DNA of 64,000 nt. It comes from Ascidiaceihabitans sp. GTDB taxonomy: Bacteria; Pseudomonadota; Alphaproteobacteria; Rhodobacterales; Rhodobacteraceae. The notes under the pieces were generated by a model. That model was given only the letters and a program-made list of their open reading frames with translations. It ran no database searches and was not told where the DNA came from. The stretch is from assembly GCA_029251465.1 (NCBI GenBank), contig JAQXDI010000065.1, forward strand, positions 1 to 64,000, written 5' to 3'. A program made the translations under genes and the position numbers. Below are positions 44,851 to 53,185 of the stretch, in pieces (position 1 is the stretch's first letter; every line of letters starts with the position of its first letter).

Positions 44851-45972
44851 TTATCGTTTAAAATTGGCCGGGGTGAACGGCATTTTGGTGACGTTCAAAG
44901 GCAAACGTTTGCCGCGCAGTTCCCCGTAAATTGTCGTGCCTATGGATGCGTGATCACGCGTGACGTAGCCCATCGCAACAGGGCCACCGACCGTTGGGCC
45001 AAAGCCACCGGACGTGATTTTGCCGATCTGTTCGCCACCCTCAGGGCCTGCAAACAACGGCACACCTTCGCGCATTGGCGCACGTCCGGTCGGCAACAGG
45101 CCAACGCGTTTGCGTGCAGCCCCGTCCGCCATTTGTGCAAATATCTGCGTGGCCCCCGGAAAGCCACCGGCACGTGCGCCACCATCGCCCCGCACCTTTT
45201 GGATCGCCCACGTCAGCGCGCCCTCAATCGGGGTCGTGCCGGTGTCGATGTCATGGCCATACAGACACAATCCGCCCTCAAGGCGCAGCGAATCCCGTGC
45301 GCCCAAACCGATCGCTTCGACCTCTGGGTGATCCAGCAAGGCCCGCGCCAAAGCTTCTGCCTGATCCGCAGGCACCGAAATTTCATAGCCGTCTTCGCCG
45401 GTGTATCCTGACCGCGACACCCAGCATTCCGCACCATTCAGGGACAGCGTCGCGACATCCATAAACGCCATCTCGGCAGCCCTTGGATCAAGCGTTGCCA
45501 ATACGGTTTCGGCCGATGGTCCCTGCAAAGCCAGCAATGCGCGGTCGGTGATTTCAGTGACTTCGACACCCGCCAAATGTGCTTGCATGTGCTCGATGTC
45601 AGCCCCTTTGCAGGCCGCATTCACCACGACAAACAGATGATCACCCCGATTGGCAAACATCAGATCATCCATGATCCCGCCCGCATCATTGGTGAAAAAA
45701 CCATAGCGCTGGCGATCCGTATCCAACCCCAAAACGTCCATCGGCACCAAGGTTTCAAACGCCCGCGCCGCAGTCGCAAAATCAGGCCCACGCACAATGA
45801 CTTGCCCCATGTGCGACACATCAAACAGACCGGCGCGCGTGCGCGTATGATCGTGCTCTTTCATCACCCCAAGCGGATATTGCACAGGCATCGCATACCC
45901 GGCGAAAGGCACCATTTTGCCCCCGAGTTCCACGTGCAAATCATGCAATGGCGTATGCAGTAAATCAGACAT
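44851..45972 (-). CDS. gcvT: Glycine cleavage system aminomethyltransferase, T protein
   Basis: A 373-residue tetrahydrofolate-dependent aminomethyltransferase. It starts LLHTPLHDLHVELGGKMVPFAGYAMPVQY and contains FDVSHMGQV and SGYTGEDGYEI, all family hallmarks. AGGGG precedes the ATG. First gene of gcvTHP, under control of the glycine riboswitch about 90 bases upstream. Confidence 0.96.
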   Translation of the reverse strand: MSDLLHTPLHDLHVELGGKMVPFAGYAMPVQYPLGVMKEHDHTRTRAGLFDVSHMGQVIVRGPDFATAARAFETLVPMDVLGLDTDRQRYGFFTNDAGGIMDDLMFANRGDHLFVVVNAACKGADIEHMQAHLAGVEVTEITDRALLALQGPSAETVLATLDPRAAEMAFMDVATLSLNGAECWVSRSGYTGEDGYEISVPADQAEALARALLDHPEVEAIGLGARDSLRLEGGLCLYGHDIDTGTTPIEGALTWAIQKVRGDGGARAGGFPGATQIFAQMADGAARKRVGLLPTGRAPMREGVPLFAGPEGGEQIGKITSGGFGPTVGGPVAMGYVTRDHASIGTTIYGELRGKRLPLNVTKMPFTPANFKR

Positions 45973-46063
45973 CTCAAACGGCCCCTATCCATGCACCGCA
46001 TTGATTTTTAATAAAATCATCCGGCACCAATACACAGCAAAGACATAGCCTTTGCCACTTGAT

Positions 46064-46133
46064 GCCCCCTCTGTCCTGTGCGCCTGAGATTGCTATCCCT
46101 TCGGCGGGTGCGTGTGGCACCACTCTCCAGAGT
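46064..46133 (-). ncRNA. Glycine riboswitch, second aptamer
   Basis: On the minus strand the closing stem is CTCTG...CAGAG, with GCCGAAGGGATAGCAA, CTCAGGC and GGACAGAGG, the conserved glycine aptamer core. It lies directly before the gcvT leader. A small hairpin, GCAAAG...CTTTGC (46037-46055), follows and may be part of the expression platform. Confidence 0.9.
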
Positions 46134-46141
46134 ATTGTCGT

Positions 46142-46220
46142 CCGTATCGGTCCATTGGCCTGAGAGTTTCCGAGGCGGTTGCTCCTTCGGCACCAGTATG
46201 TCTGGTTCTCCCGATGACGG
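46142..46220 (-). ncRNA. Glycine riboswitch, first aptamer
   Basis: The closing stem CCGTCATCGG pairs with CCGATACGG. The core shows GGGAGA, GCCGAAGGAGCAA, CTCTCAGGC and GGACC. An 8-base linker joins it to the second aptamer, so both aptamers form the classical tandem that binds glycine and turns on gcvTHP. Confidence 0.9.
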
Positions 46221-46247
46221 TCGTGCGTCCATGGTGGACACCGTCGC

Positions 46248-46277
46248 ATACAATTCAGGTTCCACATTCTTGTCAAC
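46248..46277 (-). promoter_or_regulatory. Probable promoter of the gcv operon
   Basis: On the minus strand TTGACA (46272-46277) is followed 18 bases later by TTGTAT (46248-46253). It lies 28 bases before the first aptamer, as expected for the transcript that carries the riboswitch. Confidence 0.5.
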
Positions 46278-46341
46278 TCAAATTCGCATGATCAGGCCCG
46301 CGATCCTTGACAAATTTGACCGGATCACCTGATTTACCGAC

Positions 46342-47640
46342 ATGAGCAATACCCAAAACATGCTAAAGCGCCGCGCCCGATTGCTGGGTCCCAACATCTC
46401 GACGTTTTATGACGATCCCCTGCATCTGGTCAAAGGCGACGGCGTTTGGGTTTGGGATGCCGATGGGCGCAAGTATCTGGATTGTTACAATAATGTGCCG
46501 CACGTCGGGCATTGTCATCCGCGGGTGGTTGACGCGATCTGCGCGCAGGCCCGCCAAATAAACACCCACACACGCTATCTGCACGACGGCATTCTGGACT
46601 ACGTTGAACGGTTGACGGGGACATTCGAGGGCGATCTTTCAACCGCCATCATGACCTGCACAGGATCAGAGGCAAACGACATCGCCCTGCGCATGGCCGA
46701 GGCCGTCACCGGCAAGCGCGGCGTCATCGCAACCGACCACACCTACCATGGCAACACGACTGTGGTGGCGCAATTGTCATCCACAAACCGGCCCGCCACC
46801 GGCGACGGCAGCCACGTGCGCCAAGTCCCCGCACCCGAAAGTTACCGCCCCTTGGGGGGCGCGGCAGGCATGGCCCACGCCCACGCGTTCGCCGCCTCGG
46901 TCCAAGCTGCAATTGACGATCTAAACGCCTCGGGCATCGGGTTTTCCGCGCTGCTGGTCTGCCCTGCATTCCTGAACGAAGGCTTTCCCGATTTGGACGC
47001 AGGATGGCTGGCCCCGACCCAAGACGTCGTGCGCAAAGCCGGTGGCTTGATCATCGCAGACGAGGTCCAACCCGGCTTTGGCCGCAACGGCGAACGGTTC
47101 TGGGGGCATCAACGCATCGGACTGGTGCCAGACGTCGTCACGATGGGCAAACCCATGGGCAACGGCCACCCCGTCGCAGGGGTTGTGACCACTCCAGACA
47201 TCATGGCCGCGTTCCGTAATTCATTCCGCTATTTCAACACGTTCGGTGGCAATCCGGTGTCCTGCGCTGCGGCCATGGCTGTGCTGGATGTGATGGTTGA
47301 CGAAGACTTGCAGACCAACGCATTGCGTGTCGGGGCGCACGCAAAAGCAGGTCTGCAAAAGCTGGCGGAAACCCACGAATGCATCGGCGATGTGCGCGGT
47401 CAGGGCCTGTATTTCGGGGCCGAACTGGTCACGGATCGCGCGACCAAGGCACCCGCCTGTCTGTTCGCGATCAAGGTCGCCAACGAAATGCGCCAGCGCG
47501 GCGTGTTGATGAACAAACTCGGCATCCATTACAACACCCTCAAGATCCGCCCACCGATGCCGTTTTCAATCGAAAACGCCGACGTGATGCTGGATACTCT
47601 GGACTGCGTGCTGCGCGATCTTGGGCCTGCACGTGACTGA
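46342..47640 (+). CDS. Class III PLP enzyme resembling phosphoethanolamine/phosphohydroxylysine phospho-lyase
   Basis: A 432-residue class III aminotransferase-fold protein. The PLP Lys is in VTMGKPMGNGHPVAGVV, followed by YFNTFGGNPVSCAAAMAVLD and GDVRGQGLYFGAELV. These stretches closely follow the human AGXT2L1/AGXT2L2 phospho-lyases, which release phosphate and ammonia from O-phosphorylated amino alcohols. The next gene is a small-molecule kinase that overlaps its end by 8 bases, which would supply the phosphorylated substrate. It diverges from the gcv operon. Ordinary transamination remains possible. Confidence 0.8.
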   Translation: MSNTQNMLKRRARLLGPNISTFYDDPLHLVKGDGVWVWDADGRKYLDCYNNVPHVGHCHPRVVDAICAQARQINTHTRYLHDGILDYVERLTGTFEGDLSTAIMTCTGSEANDIALRMAEAVTGKRGVIATDHTYHGNTTVVAQLSSTNRPATGDGSHVRQVPAPESYRPLGGAAGMAHAHAFAASVQAAIDDLNASGIGFSALLVCPAFLNEGFPDLDAGWLAPTQDVVRKAGGLIIADEVQPGFGRNGERFWGHQRIGLVPDVVTMGKPMGNGHPVAGVVTTPDIMAAFRNSFRYFNTFGGNPVSCAAAMAVLDVMVDEDLQTNALRVGAHAKAGLQKLAETHECIGDVRGQGLYFGAELVTDRATKAPACLFAIKVANEMRQRGVLMNKLGIHYNTLKIRPPMPFSIENADVMLDTLDCVLRDLGPARD

Positions 47641-48532
47641 CGTTGCGCTCAAATCGGCGCTGGTTCACTGGGGTCATGTTGGCGCAAAGGTCACGCTGAT
47701 CGCAGCCCGCGAAAACCACGTTTACCGGGTCGACACTGCTCGCGGATCGCTTGCCTTGCGCCTGCACCGCGCCGGATATCGCAGCGCTGCTGAACTGCAT
47801 TGGATGCAGATGTTGGCCGACGGCGGCATCACAGTTCCCGCGCCGATTAGGGCCCGCGACGGTAGTTTGTTTTTGACAGTGAGCGACACCGTCATCGACC
47901 TGCTCAGCTGGGTCGAAGGGGTCCCGTTGTCGCACGTTCCTGGCGTCGAAAACCGACCTGATTTGTACCGTGAACTCGGTCGCCAAATGGCGCAGATGCA
48001 CGACCTTGCAGATTGTTGGTCGCCGCCCGCTGGCTTTGCCCGACCAGCGTGGGACATCGACGGTTTGCTCGGGCAATCACCGCTGTGGGGCCGGTTTTGG
48101 GACAATCCGACATTGACCACCAGCCAAGCCGCTCGACTTGCAGATTTTCGCGAAGTTGCCCGTGAAAAACTAACAGATACAACGGATTACGGGCTGGTTC
48201 ATGCCGACCTCGTTCCCGACAATGTGATGGTTTCAAAAGCCGGCCTTCACCCCATCGATTTCGACGACGGCGGGTTTGGCTATCGGCTGTTCGACCTTGC
48301 AACCGTCACCCACCGTGCATCGCGCACAGCGCCGGACGGGACTTTAGGTCACGCTGTAATTGAGGGCTACACAGACGTGCGCGCCATAGATTTAGCCCAG
48401 CTGAAACTGTTCGAGGCCCTGCGCGCCTGCACCTATGTCGGCTGGATCATCACGCGCATGAAAGAAGACGGCGCACAGGCCCGAAACACCCGTTTTATCA
48501 CCGAAGCCATCGCGCGCATCGACGCCTTATAG
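47633..48532 (+). CDS. APH-family small-molecule kinase, hydroxylysine-kinase-like
   Basis: A 299-residue aminoglycoside-phosphotransferase-fold kinase. The catalytic loop LVHADLVPDNVMV (HxDxxxxN) and the metal-binding DFDDGGFG are intact. Start at GTG 47633 inside the end of the preceding gene; a TTG 12 bases earlier is possible. Coupling to a phospho-lyase-like enzyme suggests it phosphorylates the hydroxyl of an amino alcohol, as human hydroxylysine kinase does. Homoserine kinase type II or choline/ethanolamine kinase relatives are alternatives. Confidence 0.8.
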   Translation: MTDVALKSALVHWGHVGAKVTLIAARENHVYRVDTARGSLALRLHRAGYRSAAELHWMQMLADGGITVPAPIRARDGSLFLTVSDTVIDLLSWVEGVPLSHVPGVENRPDLYRELGRQMAQMHDLADCWSPPAGFARPAWDIDGLLGQSPLWGRFWDNPTLTTSQAARLADFREVAREKLTDTTDYGLVHADLVPDNVMVSKAGLHPIDFDDGGFGYRLFDLATVTHRASRTAPDGTLGHAVIEGYTDVRAIDLAQLKLFEALRACTYVGWIITRMKEDGAQARNTRFITEAIARIDAL

Positions 48533-48904
48533 GTGGTCGCGGATCGAGCTGGCCTTTGGGCTTAGTTCTGCATCGATATTGCGCATTTCCATCGACAACA
48601 TGAACGACGAACGCGCCATAACGTCGGCGCAATACGCCTCAAGTGCGGCAAAAATCAATGACGTCGCCGCTTTGCGTTTTTCCAGATCACGCCCTTCGCG
48701 CAGACGCACAGACAGGTCCAGAAACGCGTGATCCGGATTGCCGTCCGCTATGACGACATGCGCGGCAGGCGTCGCACGCACACGGATACCCGCCAGCGGA
48801 AACACCCCCGTTTGCACGGCTGCATCACGGACCACGACGCACAGCCCCGCGATGTCCAAACGCATCTCTAGGTTGGGTGAATAATCGATGTGAAAATGTG
48901 GCAT
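48527..48904 (-). CDS. 5-carboxymethyl-2-hydroxymuconate isomerase family protein
   Basis: A 125-residue tautomerase-superfamily protein that would isomerise 5-carboxymethyl-2-hydroxymuconate in homoprotocatechuate breakdown. It starts MPHFHIDYS, so Pro becomes the N-terminal catalytic base after Met removal; this fixes the start at 48904. Divergent from a HpaR-type regulator, but no other pathway gene is in the window. The stop overlaps the convergent kinase gene by 6 bases. Confidence 0.82.
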   Translation of the reverse strand: MPHFHIDYSPNLEMRLDIAGLCVVVRDAAVQTGVFPLAGIRVRATPAAHVVIADGNPDHAFLDLSVRLREGRDLEKRKAATSLIFAALEAYCADVMARSSFMLSMEMRNIDAELSPKASSIRDHL

Positions 48905-48937
48905 CTTGGTCCTCTGGCTTGCAACATTCATGCGGGC

Positions 48938-48979
48938 ACAAGGCGCAACTTGTCAACTTTCCCTTGGGCGCGGTATCGT
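48938..48979. promoter_or_regulatory. Overlapping divergent promoters with putative HpaR operator
   Basis: TTGTCA (48950-48955) with TATCGT (48974-48979) 18 bases later reads toward hpaR. The opposite strand has TTGACA at 48951-48956 reading toward the isomerase gene. ACAAG-GCGCAA-CTTGT (48938-48953) is an inverted repeat covering both -35 boxes, a suitable site for the MarR-type repressor. Confidence 0.45.
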
Positions 48980-49004
48980 GGGGCAAATCAACAAGAGCGG
49001 CCTC

Positions 49005-49448
49005 ATGACATCCCCAAAATTGCGCCAGACCAAACGATCCCTGCCAATCGCCCTGTTGCGTGCGCGCGAAACGATCATGGAACCCGTGCGCGACATGCTG
49101 TTGCGCAGTCAAATCAGCGAACAAAAGTGGCGGGTGCTGCGGGTCGTCGAAGAAATCGGTCCGGTCGAGCAAACCGTGATCGCCAAACGCGCCTGTTTGC
49201 TGCTGCCCAGCCTCACGCGCCTGATGCACGCGATGGAACACGATGGGCTGCTGACGCGCAAACCGGGCACCTCGGACCGGCGTAAATCAATCGTGTCGAT
49301 CACCCTAAAGGGACGCGCGTTGATTGAGGAACACGCAGGCGAAAGCGTTGCCCTTTTTGACAAAATCGAAGACCAGTTCGGGGGCGAAAAGCTCGAACAC
49401 CTGCTTGATTTGTTAGAAGATCTTCAGGATCTCGACTTGTCAAAGTAG
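49005..49448 (+). CDS. hpaR: MarR-family regulator, HpaR type
   Basis: A 147-residue MarR protein. SLPIALLRARETIMEPVRDML, ISEQKWRVLRVVEE and GTSDRRKSIVSITLKG match HpaR, the repressor of homoprotocatechuate (4-hydroxyphenylacetate) degradation genes. Start at 49005 aligns with the short HpaR N-terminus. It diverges from the isomerase of the same pathway, which supports the specific name. Confidence 0.85.
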   Translation: MTSPKLRQTKRSLPIALLRARETIMEPVRDMLLRSQISEQKWRVLRVVEEIGPVEQTVIAKRACLLLPSLTRLMHAMEHDGLLTRKPGTSDRRKSIVSITLKGRALIEEHAGESVALFDKIEDQFGGEKLEHLLDLLEDLQDLDLSK

Positions 49449-49451
49449 TCG

Positions 49452-49847
49452 CTATTTCGGCGTTGGAATTTCCACAGTACCACCCTGTTCAGCCCATGTC
49501 GAAAACCCTTCTTTCAGGTGGGCGGCGTCAAACCCCATGTCTTGCAAAGTCGCCACGGTGATCGCCGAACGCCATCCAGACGCGCAGTGAAAAACAAACT
49601 TTTTGTCCTCGCCAAAGATCGGTTTGAAATACGGGCTGTCGGGATCCACCCAGAATTCGATCATGCCACGCGGGGCGTGAAAACTGCCCGGAATATGACC
49701 GCGCTGACGTTCGCGCGGATCACGGATATCGACGATCACAACATCTGGGTCATCGACCATCGCGATCAAATCCTTGGTCTCGATTTCCTCGATGCGCGCA
49801 CGCCCTGCGGCGACCATTTCAGCGGCTGTGATTTTCATTTTCGCCAT
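49452..49847 (-). CDS. Rhodanese-like domain protein
   Basis: A 131-residue single-domain rhodanese. The active-site loop HCASGWRSA holds the sulfur-carrying Cys; IVDIRDPRERQRGHIPGS is the usual N-terminal block. It transfers sulfur to a thiophilic acceptor that is not known. AGGAGA precedes the ATG. Single gene, 64 bases beyond the cobQ start of the intergenic gap. Confidence 0.9.
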   Translation of the reverse strand: MAKMKITAAEMVAAGRARIEEIETKDLIAMVDDPDVVIVDIRDPRERQRGHIPGSFHAPRGMIEFWVDPDSPYFKPIFGEDKKFVFHCASGWRSAITVATLQDMGFDAAHLKEGFSTWAEQGGTVEIPTPK

Positions 49848-49911
49848 ATCAATTCTCCTGAGTTAACGCAGCCTGCCATGGGCGATAATCAACTGCAACC
49901 GCGCCGCACAC

Positions 49912-51360
49912 TTAGCGGGCGGCAGCGATCAAACCTGCCACGTCCAAATGCGTCTCAACGTGGTCGGCCAAGGCATCCAGCGTCTGCTCGACCGCGCCGC
50001 TGTACGACAGCCCGCCCGCATCAGCGCCCAAGCTGCGCAGGAACGCCGCGCGCCATGCATCGTCGCTAAACATCCCGTGCAAATAGCTGCCCATGACCCG
50101 CCCGTCCGGCGACGCCGCACCCTCTGCAGTGCCGTCCACAAACGCAAAAGGGCGCTGGCAATCGCGCCCATCAGTGCGACCAATGTGGATCTCGTAGCCA
50201 TCGAACGGCAGGTCGGTTTTTGCATGCACCGCGCGCACTGTGCTCAGCCGTTTGTCGGGGATCATTTGCGTTGTGACGTCCAGCAGTCCAAGGCCAGCAC
50301 TGTCGCCCGCTACGCCTTCGATCCCGTCGGGATCACTGATCGTGTTACCGAGCATTTGATAGCCGCCACAAATCCCCAAAACATGGCCACCGCGCCGGTG
50401 GTGCGCGGCCAAATCCACGTCCCATCCTTGGGTGCGCAAATAATCCAGATCGCCGCGGGTCGATTTGCTGCCAGGGATGATCACAAGGTCGGTGTCGGCA
50501 GGGATAACTTCGCCCGCCTTGAGCATCACCAGCGACACATTCGGTTCCTGTGCCAGCGGGTCCATGTCGTCAAAATTTGCCATGCGGGACAGCACCAGAC
50601 AAACGATTTTGAGGCCGCCATTTTGCGGGCCAGAGCGGATATCGAGCGCGTCTTCGGCCGGCAACCGCCATGCGTCGGCGAACCACGGCACGACGCCAAA
50701 CCCTTGCCAGCCGATGTGCTGCGTGATCATCGCGTAACCGTCGTCAAACAGGCTGGGATCGCCGCGAAATTTGTTGATCATAAAGCCCGCGACACGCGCG
50801 TTATCGGCTTCGTCCATCACCGCCTGCGTGCCGACGATCTGGGCAATCACGCCGCCCCGATCGATGTCGCCACACAAGATTACGGGTACATCCGCGGCTT
50901 GGGAAAAGCCCATGTTGGCGATGTCACCGGCACGCAAATTCACCTCGGCGGGGCTGCCTGCACCCTCGACGATCACCAGATCATGGGTGGCTTTCAAACG
51001 TTCGAAACTTTCCAGAACCGCTGTCATCAGCGTTGGTTTTAGCTTCGCATATTCACGCGCTTTGACGGTCGCGATGCGGTGTCCTTGAACGACAACTTGC
51101 GAACCAACTTCCGACTCAGGCTTGAGCAAAACGGGGTTCATGTCGGTGTGTGGTTTCAGCCCACAGGCCACTGCCTGCAACGCCTGCGCGCGCCCGATTT
51201 CACCGCCATCCGCCGTCACAGCCGCGTTGTTCGACATGTTCTGCGGCTTGAACGGCGCGACAGACAGCCCACGCCGTTTCGCCGCGCGACACAGGCCCGC
51301 CACCAACATCGATTTCCCGACATTAGATCCGGTGCCTTGGATCATGATTGCTTTGCTCAT
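49912..51360 (-). CDS. cobQ: Cobyric acid synthase
   Basis: A 482-residue glutamine-dependent amidotransferase that amidates adenosylcobyrinic a,c-diamide at positions b, d, e and g. N-terminal P-loop [20 protein letters not shown], then [13 protein letters not shown]. The class I glutaminase domain has the Cys in [13 protein letters not shown] and the His in GSYLHGMF. Its ATGA start overlaps the stop of the membrane-protein gene. Part of the minus-strand cobO set. Confidence 0.95.
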   Translation of the reverse strand: MSKAIMIQGTGSNVGKSMLVAGLCRAAKRRGLSVAPFKPQNMSNNAAVTADGGEIGRAQALQAVACGLKPHTDMNPVLLKPESEVGSQVVVQGHRIATVKAREYAKLKPTLMTAVLESFERLKATHDLVIVEGAGSPAEVNLRAGDIANMGFSQAADVPVILCGDIDRGGVIAQIVGTQAVMDEADNARVAGFMINKFRGDPSLFDDGYAMITQHIGWQGFGVVPWFADAWRLPAEDALDIRSGPQNGGLKIVCLVLSRMANFDDMDPLAQEPNVSLVMLKAGEVIPADTDLVIIPGSKSTRGDLDYLRTQGWDVDLAAHHRRGGHVLGICGGYQMLGNTISDPDGIEGVAGDSAGLGLLDVTTQMIPDKRLSTVRAVHAKTDLPFDGYEIHIGRTDGRDCQRPFAFVDGTAEGAASPDGRVMGSYLHGMFSDDAWRAAFLRSLGADAGGLSYSGAVEQTLDALADHVETHLDVAGLIAAAR

Positions 51361-51806
51361 GTCGCTCGTTTCCGCATCCAAACCATCAACGCAATGACGC
51401 ACAAAGTCAGCTCGACCGCAAACGTCCAATGCACCATGAACGACAGTATCCAATGGCTCTGACTAGCAGGCACAACCACCAGCGTCACCGTGTCTGTTGA
51501 AAACGGCCAACCCCACGCGATTTGACCGGCGATACTGTCGAGCAACATATGCAGCAACCCACCCGCTCCTACACCCGACATGATCCGCGACGACGTCAGC
51601 AATCCGATCAGCACAAGGCTGCTCCAAATTATCGGCCAATGCGTCAGGTATTCGTGATGGTGAACCTGTCCTTGATCGACAAACAGGAACCACAGCATAT
51701 CAATATCCGGCAGCACACTGCCAATCAGCAGGCCCCAAAACACCATTTTGGGGAGCTTAGCAGCGCGAGCAATCAAATATCCCGCAGGCAAATGGGCAAT
51801 CAGCAT
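51357..51806 (-). CDS. Membrane-bound metal-dependent hydrolase-like protein
   Basis: A 149-residue inner-membrane protein with four helices. [21 protein letters not shown] and [10 protein letters not shown] supply the His/Asp residues of the YdjM/DUF457 family. Start at 51806 is chosen at [11 protein letters not shown]; an upstream extension runs into cobO. It lies between cobO and cobQ and overlaps cobQ by 4 bases, but a role in cobalamin synthesis is not established. Confidence 0.75.
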   Translation of the reverse strand: MLIAHLPAGYLIARAAKLPKMVFWGLLIGSVLPDIDMLWFLFVDQGQVHHHEYLTHWPIIWSSLVLIGLLTSSRIMSGVGAGGLLHMLLDSIAGQIAWGWPFSTDTVTLVVVPASQSHWILSFMVHWTFAVELTLCVIALMVWMRKRAT

Positions 51807-51825
51807 TGAGGCCTCAGTTCGCCCC

Positions 51826-52434
51826 CTAAAACTCCACACCCTTCTGCGCCTTGATCCCATCGCGGAACGGGTGCTTTACGTTGCCCATTTCCGTCACCAG
51901 ATCCGCCGCCTCGATCAGCTCTTCTTTGGCATTGCGGCCCGTCAAAACCACGTGGGTCATGAACGGCTTTTGCTCCTGCAAGAATTCAACAACCTCGTCG
52001 ATATCCAGATAGTCATTGCGCAGGGCGATGTTGATTTCGTCCAGCAAAACGAACTGGATCTTCGGGTCCAGAATCACTTCTTTGGCCTGCTCCCAGCCTG
52101 CGCGCGCTGCCGCAATATCGCGCTCGCGGTCTTGGGTTTCCCACGTAAATCCTTCGCCAGAAACGATGAATTTGCACTCGTCCGCGAACCGTTCTGTCAG
52201 AAACGTGCGCTCGCCGGTCGCCCAGTTTCCCTTGATGAATTGCACCACAGCGCAGGGCATTTCATGGACGATACAGCGCATTATCATACCGAAACCACTG
52301 GAGGATTTGCCTTTGCCCGGCCCCGTGTGCACGACGATCAGACCCTTCTCTTCGGTCTTGGTGTCCATCATGCGATCACGGGCGGCTTTGATCTTTTTCA
52401 TTTTCTCGGTGTGACGGGTGTTCGTATCGGTCAT
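51826..52434 (-). CDS. cobO: Cob(I)yrinic acid a,c-diamide adenosyltransferase
   Basis: A 202-residue CobO/BtuR enzyme that adds the adenosyl ligand to the corrin cobalt. P-loop VVHTGPGKGKSSSGFGM; GEGFTWETQDRERD and VLLDEINIALR follow. Start at 52434 is preceded by CGGAG. It diverges from the riboswitch-controlled plus-strand operon. It is the first gene of a minus-strand run with the membrane protein and cobQ. Confidence 0.95.
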   Translation of the reverse strand: MTDTNTRHTEKMKKIKAARDRMMDTKTEEKGLIVVHTGPGKGKSSSGFGMIMRCIVHEMPCAVVQFIKGNWATGERTFLTERFADECKFIVSGEGFTWETQDRERDIAAARAGWEQAKEVILDPKIQFVLLDEINIALRNDYLDIDEVVEFLQEQKPFMTHVVLTGRNAKEELIEAADLVTEMGNVKHPFRDGIKAQKGVEF

Positions 52435-52481
52435 GGGATGCTCCGCAAATGCTTGACAACAAGGGCCCACAGAGGCAATGC

Positions 52482-52692
52482 CTTGCGTGCTGGTGCCTGT
52501 TCTAGAACAGGTGAAAAGGGAATGCGATAGGGGTAACACCACGTGATGGTATCACCCCAAGCGCAGCCGCCCCCGCGACCGTGACCGGAAAGGTCGCCCA
52601 AACCCACTGACGCAACACGTCGGGAAGGATGGGCAACCGCCAAGGGAAACCTTGATATCCGCAAGCCGGGAGACCTGCCAGCAGACGCGACG
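52482..52692 (+). ncRNA. Cobalamin riboswitch
   Basis: Plus-strand leader with the hallmarks of the B12 aptamer: GGTGCC, a P2 stem built on the perfect palindrome CCTGTTCTAGAACAGG, GTGAAAAGGGAA, the B12-box-type GCCGCCCCCGCGACCGTGA, CCACTG, CGGGAAGGATGGG and GCAAGCCGGGAGACCTGCC. Two short hairpins (CCGGA...TCCGG and CCCTG...CAGGG) downstream form the likely expression platform before the DUF1636 gene. A TTGACA box at 52453-52458 may be the promoter. It should switch off the whole plus-strand cob operon when cobalamin is plentiful. Confidence 0.92.
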
Positions 52693-52789
52693 TAGACCAA
52701 ACCGGACGGGGTGTTCCGGACATGTGATCCCCTGAAGTGCAGGGTGTCGGATGGCCCAACTCTTTCCCTCAACTCTTGAGGCCAAATGA

Positions 52790-53185
52790 ATGACTGAGAC
52801 CAATCTAGAACCTGTAGAATTGCTGGTCTGCACGACCTGCAAAATGGGCCGCGCCATCGAAGACGACACGCAGCGCCCCGGCAATCTTTTGCACAAAGCA
52901 CTGGTAGAACAGGATTTCCCCGAAGGCGTCACCGTGCGCGCGGTGGAATGTTTCACCAACTGCAAGGGTGGATGCAACATCATGGTGCGCGGCGGCAACC
53001 GCTACGCCTATGTCTACGGCAACCTTGATCCCGACACCCAGCTCGACATCATCGTTGACGGCGCGACACGCTATTACAACACCGCAGATGGCCTCGTGCC
53101 GTGGCGCGAACGCCCCGAACATTTCCGCAAAAACTGCGTTGCCCGAATTCCACCACTGACCCTGCCACAGGATGCTGCAAAATGA
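52790..53185 (+). CDS. DUF1636 Cys-rich metal- or Fe-S-binding protein
   Basis: A 131-residue protein with C14-x2-C17 and C54-x3-C58-x3-C62, in a small thioredoxin-like/2Fe-2S ferredoxin-like frame. It is the first gene after the cobalamin riboswitch and overlaps cobW by 4 bases, and cobW is followed by the chelatase gene. Context suggests a cobalt carrier or an electron donor for corrin cobalt reduction. GAGG lies nine bases upstream; a four-codon ATG frame at 52786 overlaps the start. Function not proven for the family. Confidence 0.8.
   Translation: MTETNLEPVELLVCTTCKMGRAIEDDTQRPGNLLHKALVEQDFPEGVTVRAVECFTNCKGGCNIMVRGGNRYAYVYGNLDPDTQLDIIVDGATRYYNTADGLVPWRERPEHFRKNCVARIPPLTLPQDAAK

Noticed and set aside
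44518-45411. Open frame of 297 codons on the plus strand
   Set aside because: Antisense to gcvH and gcvT, which are certain; no family motif.
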